From contig NZ_JADMUF010000011.1 of NCBI RefSeq assembly GCF_015546965.1, forward strand, positions 1 through 64,000: 64,000 nucleotides of DNA, read 5' to 3'. The stretch is from Collinsella aerofaciens. GTDB lineage: Bacteria; Actinomycetota; Coriobacteriia; Coriobacteriales; Coriobacteriaceae. A model generated the notes under the pieces. That model ran no database searches, was not told the DNA's origin, and saw only the letters and a list, made by a program, of their open reading frames with translations. A program made the translations under genes and the position numbers. Numbering within the stretch: the first letter of the stretch is position 1; every line of letters begins with the position of its first letter. Positions 16,301-24,860 of this stretch are shown piece by piece.

Positions 16301-17545
16301 ACGCAAAAAGCGCTGTTTGTCGAATGCGTCCATCATGGCGATATAGCGTTCATCCGTCTCCGCGCCCGTTCCCGCAAAGAGCTTCTTTACGGATTTAGCG
16401 AAGTCATCATAGGACAGTTTATGCAGGTCATATGCGGTATAGCCTTGGGCCTTTGAGGCATCGTAGTCGCGCGAAGGATCATCACCATTCGAATCATGAT
16501 AGGTTGCCCCGCGGAAGAAAGACTCATATGAGTTAAGAGCATATTTGCGGACCAAGAGCTTAAGCAGAGCAAGGTCTTCTGCGTATTGCTCGTATTTCTT
16601 GATCATGTTGATCGAAATAGTTTGGCCTTCTGCATATGACAAAAGCCCCTGCAAAACATAAGCAGAATATACCCCGCAGACAGACTCAAGAAGCTCGACG
16701 CAATCGTCGGGGCATGCAGCTTGCAGTGTCTCGAGTTTCTCGTCGTCAGAAAGCGCGAGCTTAGTTGCCTCGCACTCAAACTCGCCAAACACATCTTTGA
16801 ACTCGCACTGGAGACCGACGACAGCGTTCGACAAAGCCTTCGCCAGCTTTTTATTCGCGGTTGCATCTCCGGTGTCAACTTTTACGAGTGCCTGAATGTC
16901 TTTTGCCTTTTGCGAGCGAGAAGATCGCTCGTCAGCCAAGATCTTCGCTACAGAGAGTTCATCAAGTTTCACGAACTCATATTCCCTCGATTCGCACCAT
17001 GCCTTCAAAGCACCATTGAGATTCTTAAGGACATCAGATGTCTTTGCTGTCTTTGCCGTCAGTTTCTCTCCTTGGCGCAAGAAGTTACCGCGATGCTTAA
17101 CGATGTTATGAATCGCAAGGTACACCAAGCGGAGATCTGCCTGCTCATCGCTTTCTATAAGGTAGGCGCGAAGATGGTAGATGGTTGGGAAACGATCGTA
17201 GTAATCGGCTTTCGTAAAGTCCTTGGTAAAGATCGGGTCGCCTTCGATGGTTCGCGACTGGTTGAGCCGCATGAAAAAGCCCGGATCAACTTCGTTCATT
17301 GCGGGCTCAAACAGTTTTTGCAATAGATCCAAGCGCCAACGACGCCGCACATAGCGACGACGCTGACCGCGATGGACACGAGCCTCAGAAGCCGGCTGTG
17401 CGGCATCGAACAGACGACTGCCCCAGGTAGGCTGCTTCTTAAAATGCAGGAGCTTGCCATGCTCGTCCGCAACCGCCCAACCCACGGAGTTGGTGCCCAT
17501 GTCTAGACCGATGCTGTACTCACCCGAGTAGTTTCTTAGATTCAT
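13355..17545 (-). CDS. cas9: CRISPR-associated endonuclease Cas9 (type II-A)
   Basis: 1396 residues, slightly longer than the streptococcal II-A enzyme. RuvC-I has Asp15 in SIGLDMGTNSVGWA. An arginine-rich bridge helix follows (HRGQRRRYVRRRWRLDLL). RuvC-II has Glu802 in VFVEVTRDEDE, the HNH domain has His890 in YEVDHIIPRAY, and RuvC-III has HHAHDAYL (1021-1028) with Asp1025. All nuclease residues are present, so both DNA strands should be cut. The C-terminal 300 residues would read the PAM, which cannot be predicted here. AAAGGG stands nine bases before the ATG. It overlaps cas1, and the tracrRNA starts about 40 bases upstream on the opposite strand. Confidence 0.98.
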   Translation of the reverse strand: MNLRNYSGEYSIGLDMGTNSVGWAVADEHGKLLHFKKQPTWGSRLFDAAQPASEARVHRGQRRRYVRRRWRLDLLQKLFEPAMNEVDPGFFMRLNQSRTIEGDPIFTKDFTKADYYDRFPTIYHLRAYLIESDEQADLRLVYLAIHNIVKHRGNFLRQGEKLTAKTAKTSDVLKNLNGALKAWCESREYEFVKLDELSVAKILADERSSRSQKAKDIQALVKVDTGDATANKKLAKALSNAVVGLQCEFKDVFGEFECEATKLALSDDEKLETLQAACPDDCVELLESVCGVYSAYVLQGLLSYAEGQTISINMIKKYEQYAEDLALLKLLVRKYALNSYESFFRGATYHDSNGDDPSRDYDASKAQGYTAYDLHKLSYDDFAKSVKKLFAGTGAETDERYIAMMDAFDKQRFLRRLKTSDNGAIYYQLHLEELQAILKNQGRFYLFLKDEASKIESLVTFRIPYYVGPLTPKNAAKDKHGNHRFQWSERKPGMEEATITPWNWDTVIDKNKSAENFILRMTGDCTYLAGEKVLPKQSLLYEEFCVLNELNGVRWSEDGDDWQRLDAAQREGIVHELFHKKRCITYKMIADWLVKEGDATNPVVRGGQGESGLESKMGSYIFFAKDIFGVDELSRAEYPVIEKIILWNTLFEDRSILKEKLQDEFGPSGNGMLDAEQIKKICKKRLTGWGRLSEKFLTGIRIDTQAGRSMSIMDVLREGNPSSERRLGETMVMMEILHDNTLGFQEKVDEHNRKYYAEHEKSLGVNELPGSPAIRRSLNQAIRIVDEIVKIAGHAPANVFVEVTRDEDEKKKGKRTTKRWDTIEDALKAFKAEGGDLAVMDDFKELKATNADLDERLTLYLMQNGKCLYSGRAIDLNKLMAGSGEYEVDHIIPRAYIKDDSLENKALVYREENQHKTDQLLIDKGIRWKMGETWKQLHRAKLIGDKKYRNLLRSSINENAMKGFVARQLVETSQMVKMAQALLEARYADEGTKIVPVKASVSHNLREAAGLVKCREANDFHHAHDAYLACRLGLFIQMRHPGMYENPIGYSHVIKKYVREQSELFKKTHRMPGSAGFVVNSFMTAGFDPETGEVFDDAWAEDDEVKRYRGKYLPDGWNAAAEVEGIRRALNYRQCYISRMPYVDTGAYWNANPISKRKAPKIEIKKGLDPLLYGGYDSKSAAYFFIYEVRDKKTKPVLKMAMMPVYKMKELESDPVAFEDYCRELASGTSCVCTRIVVPRLLKWQLVEIAGSRLCVNAEEEMKSASQLAFSQEELLKISRVCREGFFDADTNLFVYRAVARSLEKSECPMLASDLGLEDKYETFSALGVAQQKDLLIKLIRLCVGNKKSVPIDIKALGGGKAAGRLRPARNKVPEGLVIIDQSVTGMFERRTRVGL

Positions 17546-17567
17546 ATAGACCAGCCCTTTCGCGCTG

Positions 17568-17576
17568 TGCTACAGT
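17568..17576 (+). promoter_or_regulatory. Candidate tracrRNA promoter (extended -10)
   Basis: TGCTACAGT fits an extended -10 box and would start transcription near 17583, just at the anti-repeat. No clear -35 box. It lies in the cas9 5' leader, facing away from cas9. Confidence 0.45.
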
Positions 17577-17582
17577 TGCCTT

Positions 17583-17709
17583 GTCGATTACCAGTTACAT
17601 CGACACTGCGAGTCAAAATACGGCTATGCCAAAAATGCCTTCTTCGGAGGGCGTCCCGTAGGGGACAATTTGACTTGCCAGAGGGGTTCCGTTTGGAACC
17701 CCTCTTTTT
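17583..17709 (+). ncRNA. tracrRNA of the type II-A system
   Basis: The anti-repeat at 17586-17609 (GATTACCAGTTA, one change, then ATCGACACTGC) is complementary to the repeat. GAGT and CAAAATA come next: with the crRNA start GUUUUG-GA-GC this makes a lower stem, a GA/GAGU bulge and an upper stem, like the streptococcal Cas9 guide duplex. A nexus-like GGCTATGCC hairpin follows, then GCCTTC-TTCG-GAGGGC, GTCCC-GTAG-GGGAC, and the terminator GAGGGGTTCC-GTTT-GGAACCCCTC with T6. Divergent from cas9. No other candidate in the window has these parts. Confidence 0.93.
17587..17616 (-). promoter_or_regulatory. Candidate cas operon promoter inside the tracrRNA anti-repeat
   Basis: On the minus strand TTGACT (plus 17611-17616) and GGTAAT (plus 17587-17592) are 18 bases apart, starting transcription near 17580. 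Both boxes fall inside the tracrRNA gene. Confidence 0.35.
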
Positions 17710-17799
17710 TGATACTACTACCGCGAGCGGACACTTTTTAATAGCTATCGGCAAGCGTAATGTTGTTCAGTGCCAACGCTCCGAGCAGGGGCATTTAAT

Positions 17800-17816
17800 G
17801 AAGTGCCCGGCACTTC
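17800..17816. repeat. Unexplained 17-base palindrome
   Basis: GAAGTGCC-C-GGCACTTC, perfect 8-base arms, between the tracrRNA terminator and the terminator of the next gene. Could be an operator or a short element. Confidence 0.5.
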
Positions 17817-17825
17817 CCCGCAATA

Positions 17826-17864
17826 CAAAAACGGGGCGGCCCGCACCCCTGCGAGCTGCCCCGT
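17826..17864 (-). terminator. Intrinsic terminator of the zinc-ribbon gene
   Basis: On the minus strand ACGGGGCAGC pairs with GCCGCCCCGT (one mismatch) and is followed by TTTTTGTATT, about 40 bases after the stop at 17907. Confidence 0.7.
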
Positions 17865-17906
17865 GCCCCTGACTATCGCGTCATAAGACTAACCAGCACT
17901 ACTCCC

Positions 17907-19244
17907 CTACTTCCCAAAGATCGCAGCGAGCAAGCCCTTGCGTTTGGGCTTCTCCTCTCGGTAGGAACCCTCGACGGCAGCTGCAACCTGGCGCGGTTGC
18001 TCGCCGCCTCCACGGCGCACGATCTGGTACAGAAACGGCGACTTAACGTATTTGACCTCGATGGGCATGGCATGCACGGTGCTCTCACCGGACAGATGCA
18101 GGCTCGGATTGAGCGGCGCCACGACGTGCGTTTCGCGCTTGTCACTAAACACCACCGCGGCCGCGCGGCCCGTCTGTCCGTTTACGGCAATGCGCACCTG
18201 CTCGCCATCGCGGCTGTCCGCCGCCGGACGATCGACAAAGTAGACCGGCACCATCACCAGGCCGTCCTTATGTTTGCGGGCCTTGCGCGCCCACATGCGA
18301 ATGCTCTTTTTATTGAGCCCCAGTACCGCCTCGGCGTCGTTGCCCGCAACGTCGAGCGCCAACTTATCAATGACCACCTGGTCCTTGGTAGACGCATCGA
18401 CGGAGACGACGCGGAAGTCGCCTTCCTGCATGGCGGGATCGAACGGACCGACCTTGGCAAAGTCCCACGGCTCCAAAATGCCCATGAGGCGAACGTCCAG
18501 GTAGTTTGCCCTGGGGTATGCCCAGTCGAGCACCTCGTAGTACACCAAGGTCTCCTTGCTCAGGCCCTTGCCCGGGAAGCTCGCCATCATGCGCAAGTCC
18601 GCCAGCGCCATGGGGAAATAGAAGAGCATCATGTCGTTTTGGATCGCGTCTTCCACGTCGTGCCCGGCAAAGGCATCCGGATACTGGCGCACCAGCTGCA
18701 GCGCGTTGGCACGTGCCTGCTGCGGCGAGATTTCGCAGGGAATACCCTGCTCGGGCACATACTCCGCACCAACGCCCATGGTCAGGCGCTTGCTAAACGT
18801 CCCCGGCTTGAGCAGGTCCGCAATGCCGATCTTATTGCCGCAGGACGGGCACTCAAACACACGCTGCGTTGACTCGCCCTCAAAGGACGCTCCGCAGAAG
18901 GGGCAAGGAATGCTCACATGCGTGGCCTCTTGGAACTCCTGCGCCGTGCCGCGATCCTCCCACAGCAGATGTTCCAGGACCGACTGATTGCGCCAGTGCG
19001 CATTGAAGAAATACCAGTCCGGGTCCTCCGGGCGCTCGAGTTGCGACACATGCGTGAGTTTGAGCAGTCCATCCATCACCGTCAACGGCGTATGGCGAAT
19101 ACCCAAAGCGCTCTTGGGCTCTCCGGCGTCCGCCTGCCACGGAACCACCGTGCCGCAATAGGCGCACTCAAAGCTGCGCTTAGCCTGGTGCGAGTACATA
19201 GGGCCGCCGCAGTTTTGACATTTAATGGCAAACATCTCGTCCAT
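17907..19244 (-). CDS. Double zinc-ribbon protein of unknown function
   Basis: 445 residues. The N-terminus has a CQNCGG...CAYCG zinc ribbon (residues about 9-32). A second ribbon, CPFCGASF...CPSCGNKIG, lies near residues 115-140. The rest is a long alpha/beta region and a C-terminal part ending in a basic tail (EEKPKRKGLLAAIFGK). No membrane helix is seen. Proteins of this kind in actinobacteria are mostly unassigned, and I cannot name a function. The start is the ATG at 19244, with AAAGGAGG upstream; the frame open to 19442 has no support. It stands alone with its own terminator, next to the CRISPR locus but not part of it. Confidence 0.8.
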   Translation of the reverse strand: MDEMFAIKCQNCGGPMYSHQAKRSFECAYCGTVVPWQADAGEPKSALGIRHTPLTVMDGLLKLTHVSQLERPEDPDWYFFNAHWRNQSVLEHLLWEDRGTAQEFQEATHVSIPCPFCGASFEGESTQRVFECPSCGNKIGIADLLKPGTFSKRLTMGVGAEYVPEQGIPCEISPQQARANALQLVRQYPDAFAGHDVEDAIQNDMMLFYFPMALADLRMMASFPGKGLSKETLVYYEVLDWAYPRANYLDVRLMGILEPWDFAKVGPFDPAMQEGDFRVVSVDASTKDQVVIDKLALDVAGNDAEAVLGLNKKSIRMWARKARKHKDGLVMVPVYFVDRPAADSRDGEQVRIAVNGQTGRAAAVVFSDKRETHVVAPLNPSLHLSGESTVHAMPIEVKYVKSPFLYQIVRRGGGEQPRQVAAAVEGSYREEKPKRKGLLAAIFGK

Positions 19245-19506
19245 GGAAACGTCCTCCTTTGCACAGGGGCTGTCGATATTAAGTATGTCGAGCAAATCGG
19301 CGCGTGCCCATACCCATGTGGCCCAAAATGGAGCACTCGCACGGACGAGAAGGCGCAGCGGGCTCAAAGCCATGCGGGCAACCGCCCCCCTCCGCCCCGT
19401 GCCCGTTAGCATCGGCAGACCATTGCTGCATTTTCTGAGCATCGTCGCACGACGCGTCCGTGCGAGCTACACTATCCCCTTAAACATGATTGTGAGGACG
19501 ACCGTT

Positions 19507-20688
19507 ATGCTATTTGTAAATCGGCTGGTACATACGCTTGTTCCCGGCAGCGAGAGCGAGCCGGTCGATACCTCCTGCCGCACCAACGCGGGGTTTGCCG
19601 CAAGCCTCATCTGCATCGGCCTCAATATCACGCTGTGCCTGGCCAAGGGCATCGCGGGCCTGCTCGCGGGTTCCGTCTCGCTTGTCGCCGACGCCTTCAA
19701 CAACCTCTCCGATGCCTCGAGCAACATCGTGAGCCTGCTCGGATTCCGCCTTGCCAGCCGCCCGGCCGACGAGGGGCACCCTTACGGCCATGGCCGCTAC
19801 GAGTACCTGGCAGGACTGTTTGTCGCCGTCCTCGTTTGCGCCGTCGGCATCAACCTGATCCTGGAGTCGATCACCAAGATCATCAAGCCTTCCCCCACCG
19901 CCTACACACTAGTCTCCATGGCCGCGCTCATCGCATCCATGCTCGTCAAATTCTGGATGGCGGCGTTCAACCGCACACTGGGCAACCGCATCGATTCCGA
20001 GACGCTCATCGCCACAGCGCAGGACTCCAAAAACGACGTCATCACCTCGGGATCGGTCCTGGTGGCAGCGCTTATCTCACAGACAACCGGCATTGACCTC
20101 GACGGTTGGGCGGGCCTGGGCGTTGGCATCTTCATCTGCATCAGCGGCATGGGTCTGGTGCGCGACGCCATCAGCCCGCTGTTGGGACAGGCACCCGACC
20201 CCAAGCTGGTGCAGGAGATTCGCGACAGGATTATGTCCTATCCGCAGGTTCTGGGCACGCACGATCTGATGGTGCACGACTACGGCCCCGGTCGCCAGTT
20301 TGCCAGCGCACACGTGGAGATGCCCGGCGAGGGCGATGCGTTTGAGCACCACGAGATTCTGGACACCATCGAGCACGATATCAAGCATCAGATGGGTATC
20401 GACATTACGCTGCATTGCGACCCCATCGCGACAACCGGCGACGACCTGCGCGGCTGGGTCAAGCGCGGCATCATGCAGATCGACCCCGCACTTTCCATCC
20501 ACGACCTGCACGAGCACGACGGCTTCGTCTCGTTTGACCTGGTGCGCCCCGACGGTTTTGACATATCCGACGAGGAGCTGCTGGAACTCGTCACGCGCAT
20601 CGTGCACGAGCGCCGGCCCGATGTCTCGTGCGTCGTCACGTTTGACTCGGGCTTTAGCTCGCCCGACCGCCCGGCCGAGCGGCTGTAA
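19507..20688 (+). CDS. Cation diffusion facilitator (CDF) family metal transporter
   Basis: 393 residues. Six hydrophobic segments include the CDF signature LVADAFNNLSDASSNIV with metal-site Asp residues, followed by HPYGHGRYEYLAGL; the SKNDVITSG stretch matches the second metal-site helix. The C-terminal cytoplasmic ZT-dimer domain contains several His (HVEMPGEGDAFEHHEILDTIEHD). It exports divalent metal such as Zn, Mn or Fe in exchange for protons; the metal cannot be fixed from sequence. An extra C-terminal domain of about 70 residues (from DDLRGWVKRGI) follows. The ATG at 19507 has GTGAGGA eight bases upstream and is preferred over the ATG at 19486. A strong terminator follows. Confidence 0.88.
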   Translation: MLFVNRLVHTLVPGSESEPVDTSCRTNAGFAASLICIGLNITLCLAKGIAGLLAGSVSLVADAFNNLSDASSNIVSLLGFRLASRPADEGHPYGHGRYEYLAGLFVAVLVCAVGINLILESITKIIKPSPTAYTLVSMAALIASMLVKFWMAAFNRTLGNRIDSETLIATAQDSKNDVITSGSVLVAALISQTTGIDLDGWAGLGVGIFICISGMGLVRDAISPLLGQAPDPKLVQEIRDRIMSYPQVLGTHDLMVHDYGPGRQFASAHVEMPGEGDAFEHHEILDTIEHDIKHQMGIDITLHCDPIATTGDDLRGWVKRGIMQIDPALSIHDLHEHDGFVSFDLVRPDGFDISDEELLELVTRIVHERRPDVSCVVTFDSGFSSPDRPAERL

Positions 20689-20696
20689 TCGGCAGC

Positions 20697-20766
20697 AAAA
20701 CGGGACGCAGGACCGCCGACCAACGCGCATGTGCGCCCGGTCACGCGATCCTGCGTCCCGTTTTTA
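20697..20766. terminator. Bidirectional terminator between convergent genes
   Basis: AAAACGGGACGCAGGA and TCCTGCGTCCCGTTTT form a 16-base stem, with TTTTTATTT on the plus strand and TTTTGC on the minus strand. It serves the CDF gene and the gene ending at 20799. Confidence 0.8.
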
Positions 20767-20798
20767 TTTGCACTGCCAAGGCTCTAGCCGCTCGGCCG

Positions 20799-21803
20799 CT
20801 AGTTTCCCTGTGCGCCCGAAATGCCGTTTTGCAGGGTATCCCAGGCGTTCGTTGCCATGTCACCCAGGTTCTGCGCGGTGTCGCCGAGATTCTGAGCCGT
20901 GTCACCCAGTTGCTGGGCCTTATCTCCCAGCTCCTGGGCCTTGTTGCTCAGGTCCTCCAACGTATTGGAGCTCGAGCTGTCCGCACCGCTCTGATCGCCG
21001 GACACATTGCCCGACGAGCTGTCCTTGCGCGTGAGCTGAACCTCCAGGTTGCCATTGTCGTTGTAGTAGGCAGACATAACAACCCAGTTGGCATCGACGA
21101 CAGGCGTTGAGCCGTCATCGGTCAGGATCACGGCGTTCGAAAGATCGGCCCCACGCGACTTGAGGAGCTTCTTGGCGTTGGACCAGTACTGCCCCGGGAT
21201 ATCGCTCAGGTCGACAGTGCCGGACTGGGTAGTCTCGGTCTGCTCGGCCGTGGTATCAGTCGTGGCGCCCCGCTTGTTGAGCATGCCCGACACGATGGCA
21301 AACACAACCGACAGGGCAAAGAAGATCGCCAGCACAATCAGGATCTTCTTGATCACGCTCGACGAACGCGACGGTTTCTTTTCCTCATCCTCGCCATACT
21401 GCGGAATCGACTTGGGGTACTCGCGATACGGCTGGCGCGCGTAGGGATCGCGCGACTCATAGCGAGGCTGCGCCGTGCGCGGCATATACGTCGTCTGCTG
21501 AGGCTGTGGAATGGGATTCTGCGACAGGTCATCATAGGGATTCGGCGCAGAACTGGCATAGGGATCCTGCGGCGCGTAATCAAACGGGTCCGGCGCCGCG
21601 TTGCCATAGGGGCTTTGCGAAGATGCAGCGTAAGGATCCTGCGCCGTGTCGCCATAGCCCATAACCCGCGTAGGCTCGGCAGAAGGCTGCGTCGCGGCAG
21701 GGTCGGCATAACCGGGGCCGGGCACAACGCGAGTCGCGTCGGCGCTGTCGCCAGCCTGCGCGGAGCTGTAGCCGCCCATCACGGTCGTCTTATCCTGGTC
21801 CAT
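20799..21803 (-). CDS. Membrane-anchored protein with Pro/Tyr-rich cytoplasmic region
   Basis: 334 residues. The first 140 are low-complexity, rich in Pro, Tyr, Gln and Asp with DPYA-type repeats. One transmembrane helix follows a basic stretch (KKILIVLAIFFALSVVFAIV, residues about 150-170). The outer part has a domain near residues 195-270 (SDIPGQYWSNAKKLLKSRGA, VVDANWVVMSAYYNDNG) and a Ser-rich linker. The C-terminus is a helical repeat of the form AQQLGDTAQNLGD, four to five copies. A role at the cell envelope is likely, but no function is known to me. AAGGAA precedes the ATG. Confidence 0.75.
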   Translation of the reverse strand: MDQDKTTVMGGYSSAQAGDSADATRVVPGPGYADPAATQPSAEPTRVMGYGDTAQDPYAASSQSPYGNAAPDPFDYAPQDPYASSAPNPYDDLSQNPIPQPQQTTYMPRTAQPRYESRDPYARQPYREYPKSIPQYGEDEEKKPSRSSSVIKKILIVLAIFFALSVVFAIVSGMLNKRGATTDTTAEQTETTQSGTVDLSDIPGQYWSNAKKLLKSRGADLSNAVILTDDGSTPVVDANWVVMSAYYNDNGNLEVQLTRKDSSSGNVSGDQSGADSSSSNTLEDLSNKAQELGDKAQQLGDTAQNLGDTAQNLGDMATNAWDTLQNGISGAQGN

Positions 21804-21918
21804 GCAACGATTCCTTTCCGTCGCCCGTAAGCATCAAGTTATCCATGCATTCTACCCGCGCAAAAGCCTATGATTGGCAGTGCCCGTCGGTATCTACAAG
21901 ACATGCGCGGTCCTCGGA

Positions 21919-21955
21919 ATAAAAAGCCCCGCCGTGCTGCAGAGCGCGGCGGGGC
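21919..21955 (-). terminator. Intrinsic terminator of fhs
   Basis: GCCCCGCCG pairs with CGGCGGGGC, followed on the minus strand by TTTTTATT, 26 bases after the fhs stop. Confidence 0.85.
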
Positions 21956-21980
21956 GGGCAGGCGGCTATGGGCAGCAGGC

Positions 21981-23648
21981 TTAGAACAGACCGGTGATGT
22001 TGCCGTCGTTGTCGACGTCGATGTTCTCGGCCGCGGGAACCTTGGGCAGGCCCGGCATAGTCAGAACGCTACCGGTCAGTGCGACCACAAAGTGGGCGCC
22101 GGCGGAAACCTTGAGCTCGCGCACCGTGATGCGGAAGTTCTCGGGAGCACCGAGGACCTTGGCGTTGTCGCTAAAGCTGTACTGGGTCTTGGCCACGCAT
22201 ACCGGCAGGTTGCCAAAGCCGTTCTCACGCAGTTCGGCAAGCTGGCGCTTGGCAGCCGGCGTAAAGTCGACGCCATCGGCGCGGTAGACCTTGGTGGCAA
22301 CGGCCTCAAGGGCGTCGGCCACATCGGCGCCGTCCTCGTAGGCAAACTTGAGCTCGCTCGGCTGCTCGATCAGACGCATGACCTCATCGGCCAGCTCGAG
22401 TGCGCCCTCGCCGCCCTTGGCCCAGACCTCGGACAGCTTAACGTTGACGCCGAGCTTCTGGCACTCGGACTCGATGAGTGCAAGCTCGGCCTCGGTGTCT
22501 GTCGGGAAGCGGTTGATGGCGACCACGCAGGGCAGACCATAAACGTTCTGGATGTTGTCGACGTGACGCAGCAGGTTGGGCATGCCGGCCTTGAGGGCCT
22601 CGAGGTTCTCCTCGTTGAGGTCGGCCTTGGCGACACCGCCGTTGTACTTAAGCGCGCGGGCAGTGGCAACGACCACGACAGCACTGGGGCGAACGCCCGT
22701 CATGCGGCACTTGATATCGAGGAACTTCTCGGCACCCAGATCGGCACCGAAGCCGGCCTCGGTAATGGCGACATCGCCAAAGCGCATGGCCATACGCGTG
22801 GCCATGATGGAGTTGCAGCCGTGGGCGATATTGGCGAAGGGGCCGCCGTGGACAAACGCAGGCGTGCCCTCGAGCGTCTGAACCAGGTTGGGCTTGAGCG
22901 CGTCCTTGAGGAGGGCCGCCATGGCGCCCTGGGCCTTGAGGTCACGGGCGCGGACGGGCTCGCCGGCAAAGCTGTAGCCGACGACGATCTCGCCCAGGCG
23001 CTCCTTAAGGTCGCTGGTGCTCGTAGACAGGCACAGGATTGCCATGACCTCGGAGGCGACGGTGATATCGAAGCCGTCCTCGCGCGGCACGCCCTGAGCC
23101 TTACCGCCAATGCCGTCGATGACGTGGCGCAGCTGACGGTCGTTCATATCGACGACGCGCTTCCAAGTGATGCGCTTAACATCGATACCGAGCTTGTTGC
23201 CCTGCTGAATATGGTTGTCGAGCATGGCGGCCAGCAGGTTATTGGCGGCACCGATAGCGTGAAAGTCGCCGGTAAAGTGCAAGTTGATATCCTCCATGGG
23301 GATGACCTGAGCCCAGCCGCCGCCGGCAGCACCGCCCTTAACGCCAAAGACGGGGCCGAGCGAAGGCTCGCGCAGGGCCACGGCACTCTTGACGCCGCGA
23401 CGACGCAGGCCATCGGCCAGACCGATGGTCGTGGTGGTCTTGCCCTCGCCCGCAGGCGTTGGGTTGATAGCGGTCACGAGGACGAGCTTGGCCTGGTGAT
23501 CGGTCGGCTCGTTGAGCAGTGAATAGTCAACCTTAGCCTTGTCGAAGCCGTACGGAATCAGGTGCTTTACGTCGACGCCGACGTTCTTAGCCACCTCGGT
23601 AATGGGCAGCGGCGTGACGGAACGTGCGATTTCGATGTCAGTAGGCAT
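21981..23648 (-). CDS. fhs: Formate--tetrahydrofolate ligase
   Basis: 555 residues, the full family length. It joins formate and THF with ATP to give 10-formyl-THF. The P-loop-like [14 protein letters not shown] starts at residue 64, and the [28 protein letters not shown] region and the closing [16 protein letters not shown] are typical. Together with fchA-folD it links formate to methylene-THF, useful for an anaerobe that makes or uses formate. The ATG at 23648 has AAAGGA upstream; the longer frame is unsupported. It is monocistronic with a terminator. Confidence 0.97.
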   Translation of the reverse strand: MPTDIEIARSVTPLPITEVAKNVGVDVKHLIPYGFDKAKVDYSLLNEPTDHQAKLVLVTAINPTPAGEGKTTTTIGLADGLRRRGVKSAVALREPSLGPVFGVKGGAAGGGWAQVIPMEDINLHFTGDFHAIGAANNLLAAMLDNHIQQGNKLGIDVKRITWKRVVDMNDRQLRHVIDGIGGKAQGVPREDGFDITVASEVMAILCLSTSTSDLKERLGEIVVGYSFAGEPVRARDLKAQGAMAALLKDALKPNLVQTLEGTPAFVHGGPFANIAHGCNSIMATRMAMRFGDVAITEAGFGADLGAEKFLDIKCRMTGVRPSAVVVVATARALKYNGGVAKADLNEENLEALKAGMPNLLRHVDNIQNVYGLPCVVAINRFPTDTEAELALIESECQKLGVNVKLSEVWAKGGEGALELADEVMRLIEQPSELKFAYEDGADVADALEAVATKVYRADGVDFTPAAKRQLAELRENGFGNLPVCVAKTQYSFSDNAKVLGAPENFRITVRELKVSAGAHFVVALTGSVLTMPGLPKVPAAENIDVDNDGNITGLF

Positions 23649-23792
23649 GGGCGGTCCTTTCGTTACCGAATGAGAAAAAGACCAATTCAGCATAGCACGG
23701 GCGCGCAATAGTAAAACGCCCATAACCGATGAACGGCGATATGTTTACCCGATGCCCAGCGATAGCCCAACAGCCCGCCAAAACAAAGCGCC

Positions 23793-24860
23793 CTAAACGG
23801 TAGGTTCAATCCCCAGGTGCTCAAAGGTGCGAAGGGTTGCCTGACGGCCCTGCGGCGTACGAATCATCAACCCGCATTGCAGCAAATAGGGCTCATAGAC
23901 ATCCTCGAGCGTGCCCGGGTCCTCGCCCACCGCGCTGGCAAGGGTCGTAAGTCCCACGGCACGACCGGAGAACGTCTTGGCGAGCGTCTCCAAAATGCGA
24001 ATATCCATCCAGTCCAGACCGAGCTCGTCGATCTCGAAGAACTCGAGTGCCTGACGGCAGATATCGAGCTCAATGGGACCGTTGCCGCGCACCTGCGCAT
24101 AGTCGCGCACGCGCTTGAGCAGGCGGTTGGCAAGACGTGGCGTGCCGCGCGAACGCGAGCCGATCTCGAGTGCACTGGGGTGGTCGATCGTCACGCCCAG
24201 GATAGTCGCCGAGCGCGTCACAATCTGCGCGAGCTCCTCGACCGTGTAGTAATCCAGGCGATATGAAATGCCAAAGCGGTCGCGCAACGGGCCTGTCAAC
24301 ATGCCTGAGCGGGTCGTTGCCGCTACCAACGTAAACTTGGGAATATCCAGGCGAATCGAGCGCGCCGCCGGACCCTTGCCAATCACGATATCGAGGGCAA
24401 AGTCCTCCATCGCGGGGTACAGGACCTCCTCGACCGAACGGTTGAGGCGGTGGATCTCGTCGATAAACAGCACATCACCCGGCTGCAAGTTAGTAAGGAT
24501 GGCCGCCAGGTCGCCCGTGCGCGCGATGGCAGGGCCACTCGTGGTCTTGATCTGAGCGCCCAACTCGTTGGCGATAACGGTGGCCAGCGTGGTCTTGCCC
24601 AGACCCGGAGGACCCGAGAAGATCACGTGGTCGAGCGTCTCGCCACGGCTCTGTGCCGCTTCGATCAACACGCGCAGGCTCTGCTTGATGTGCTCCTGGC
24701 CACAGTAGTCGTCCAGGCGCTGGGGGCGCAAAGTGCGGTCGACATCGAGGTCCTCGGCCGTCAGCTCCGAGCCCACCATGCGCTCGCCGTGCGCCATGGA
24801 TGCCGCCGGCGAGTTGCCGGGCGTCGCCCACAGGTCCTGAGAGTCATCGGCTTCCCACAT
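23793..24860 (-). CDS. ruvB: Holliday junction branch migration ATPase RuvB
   Basis: 355 residues. AAA+ motor with Walker [12 protein letters not shown], Walker [11 protein letters not shown], sensor [17 protein letters not shown] and a C-terminal winged helix. It forms hexamers that pump DNA through Holliday junctions held by RuvA. The ATG at 24860 overlaps the ruvA stop (TGATG); a GTG one codon earlier is less likely. It has a variable N-terminal extension of about 30 residues before [21 protein letters not shown]. Last gene of ruvCAB, under a LexA-like box. Confidence 0.97.
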   Translation of the reverse strand: MWEADDSQDLWATPGNSPAASMAHGERMVGSELTAEDLDVDRTLRPQRLDDYCGQEHIKQSLRVLIEAAQSRGETLDHVIFSGPPGLGKTTLATVIANELGAQIKTTSGPAIARTGDLAAILTNLQPGDVLFIDEIHRLNRSVEEVLYPAMEDFALDIVIGKGPAARSIRLDIPKFTLVAATTRSGMLTGPLRDRFGISYRLDYYTVEELAQIVTRSATILGVTIDHPSALEIGSRSRGTPRLANRLLKRVRDYAQVRGNGPIELDICRQALEFFEIDELGLDWMDIRILETLAKTFSGRAVGLTTLASAVGEDPGTLEDVYEPYLLQCGLMIRTPQGRQATLRTFEHLGIEPTV

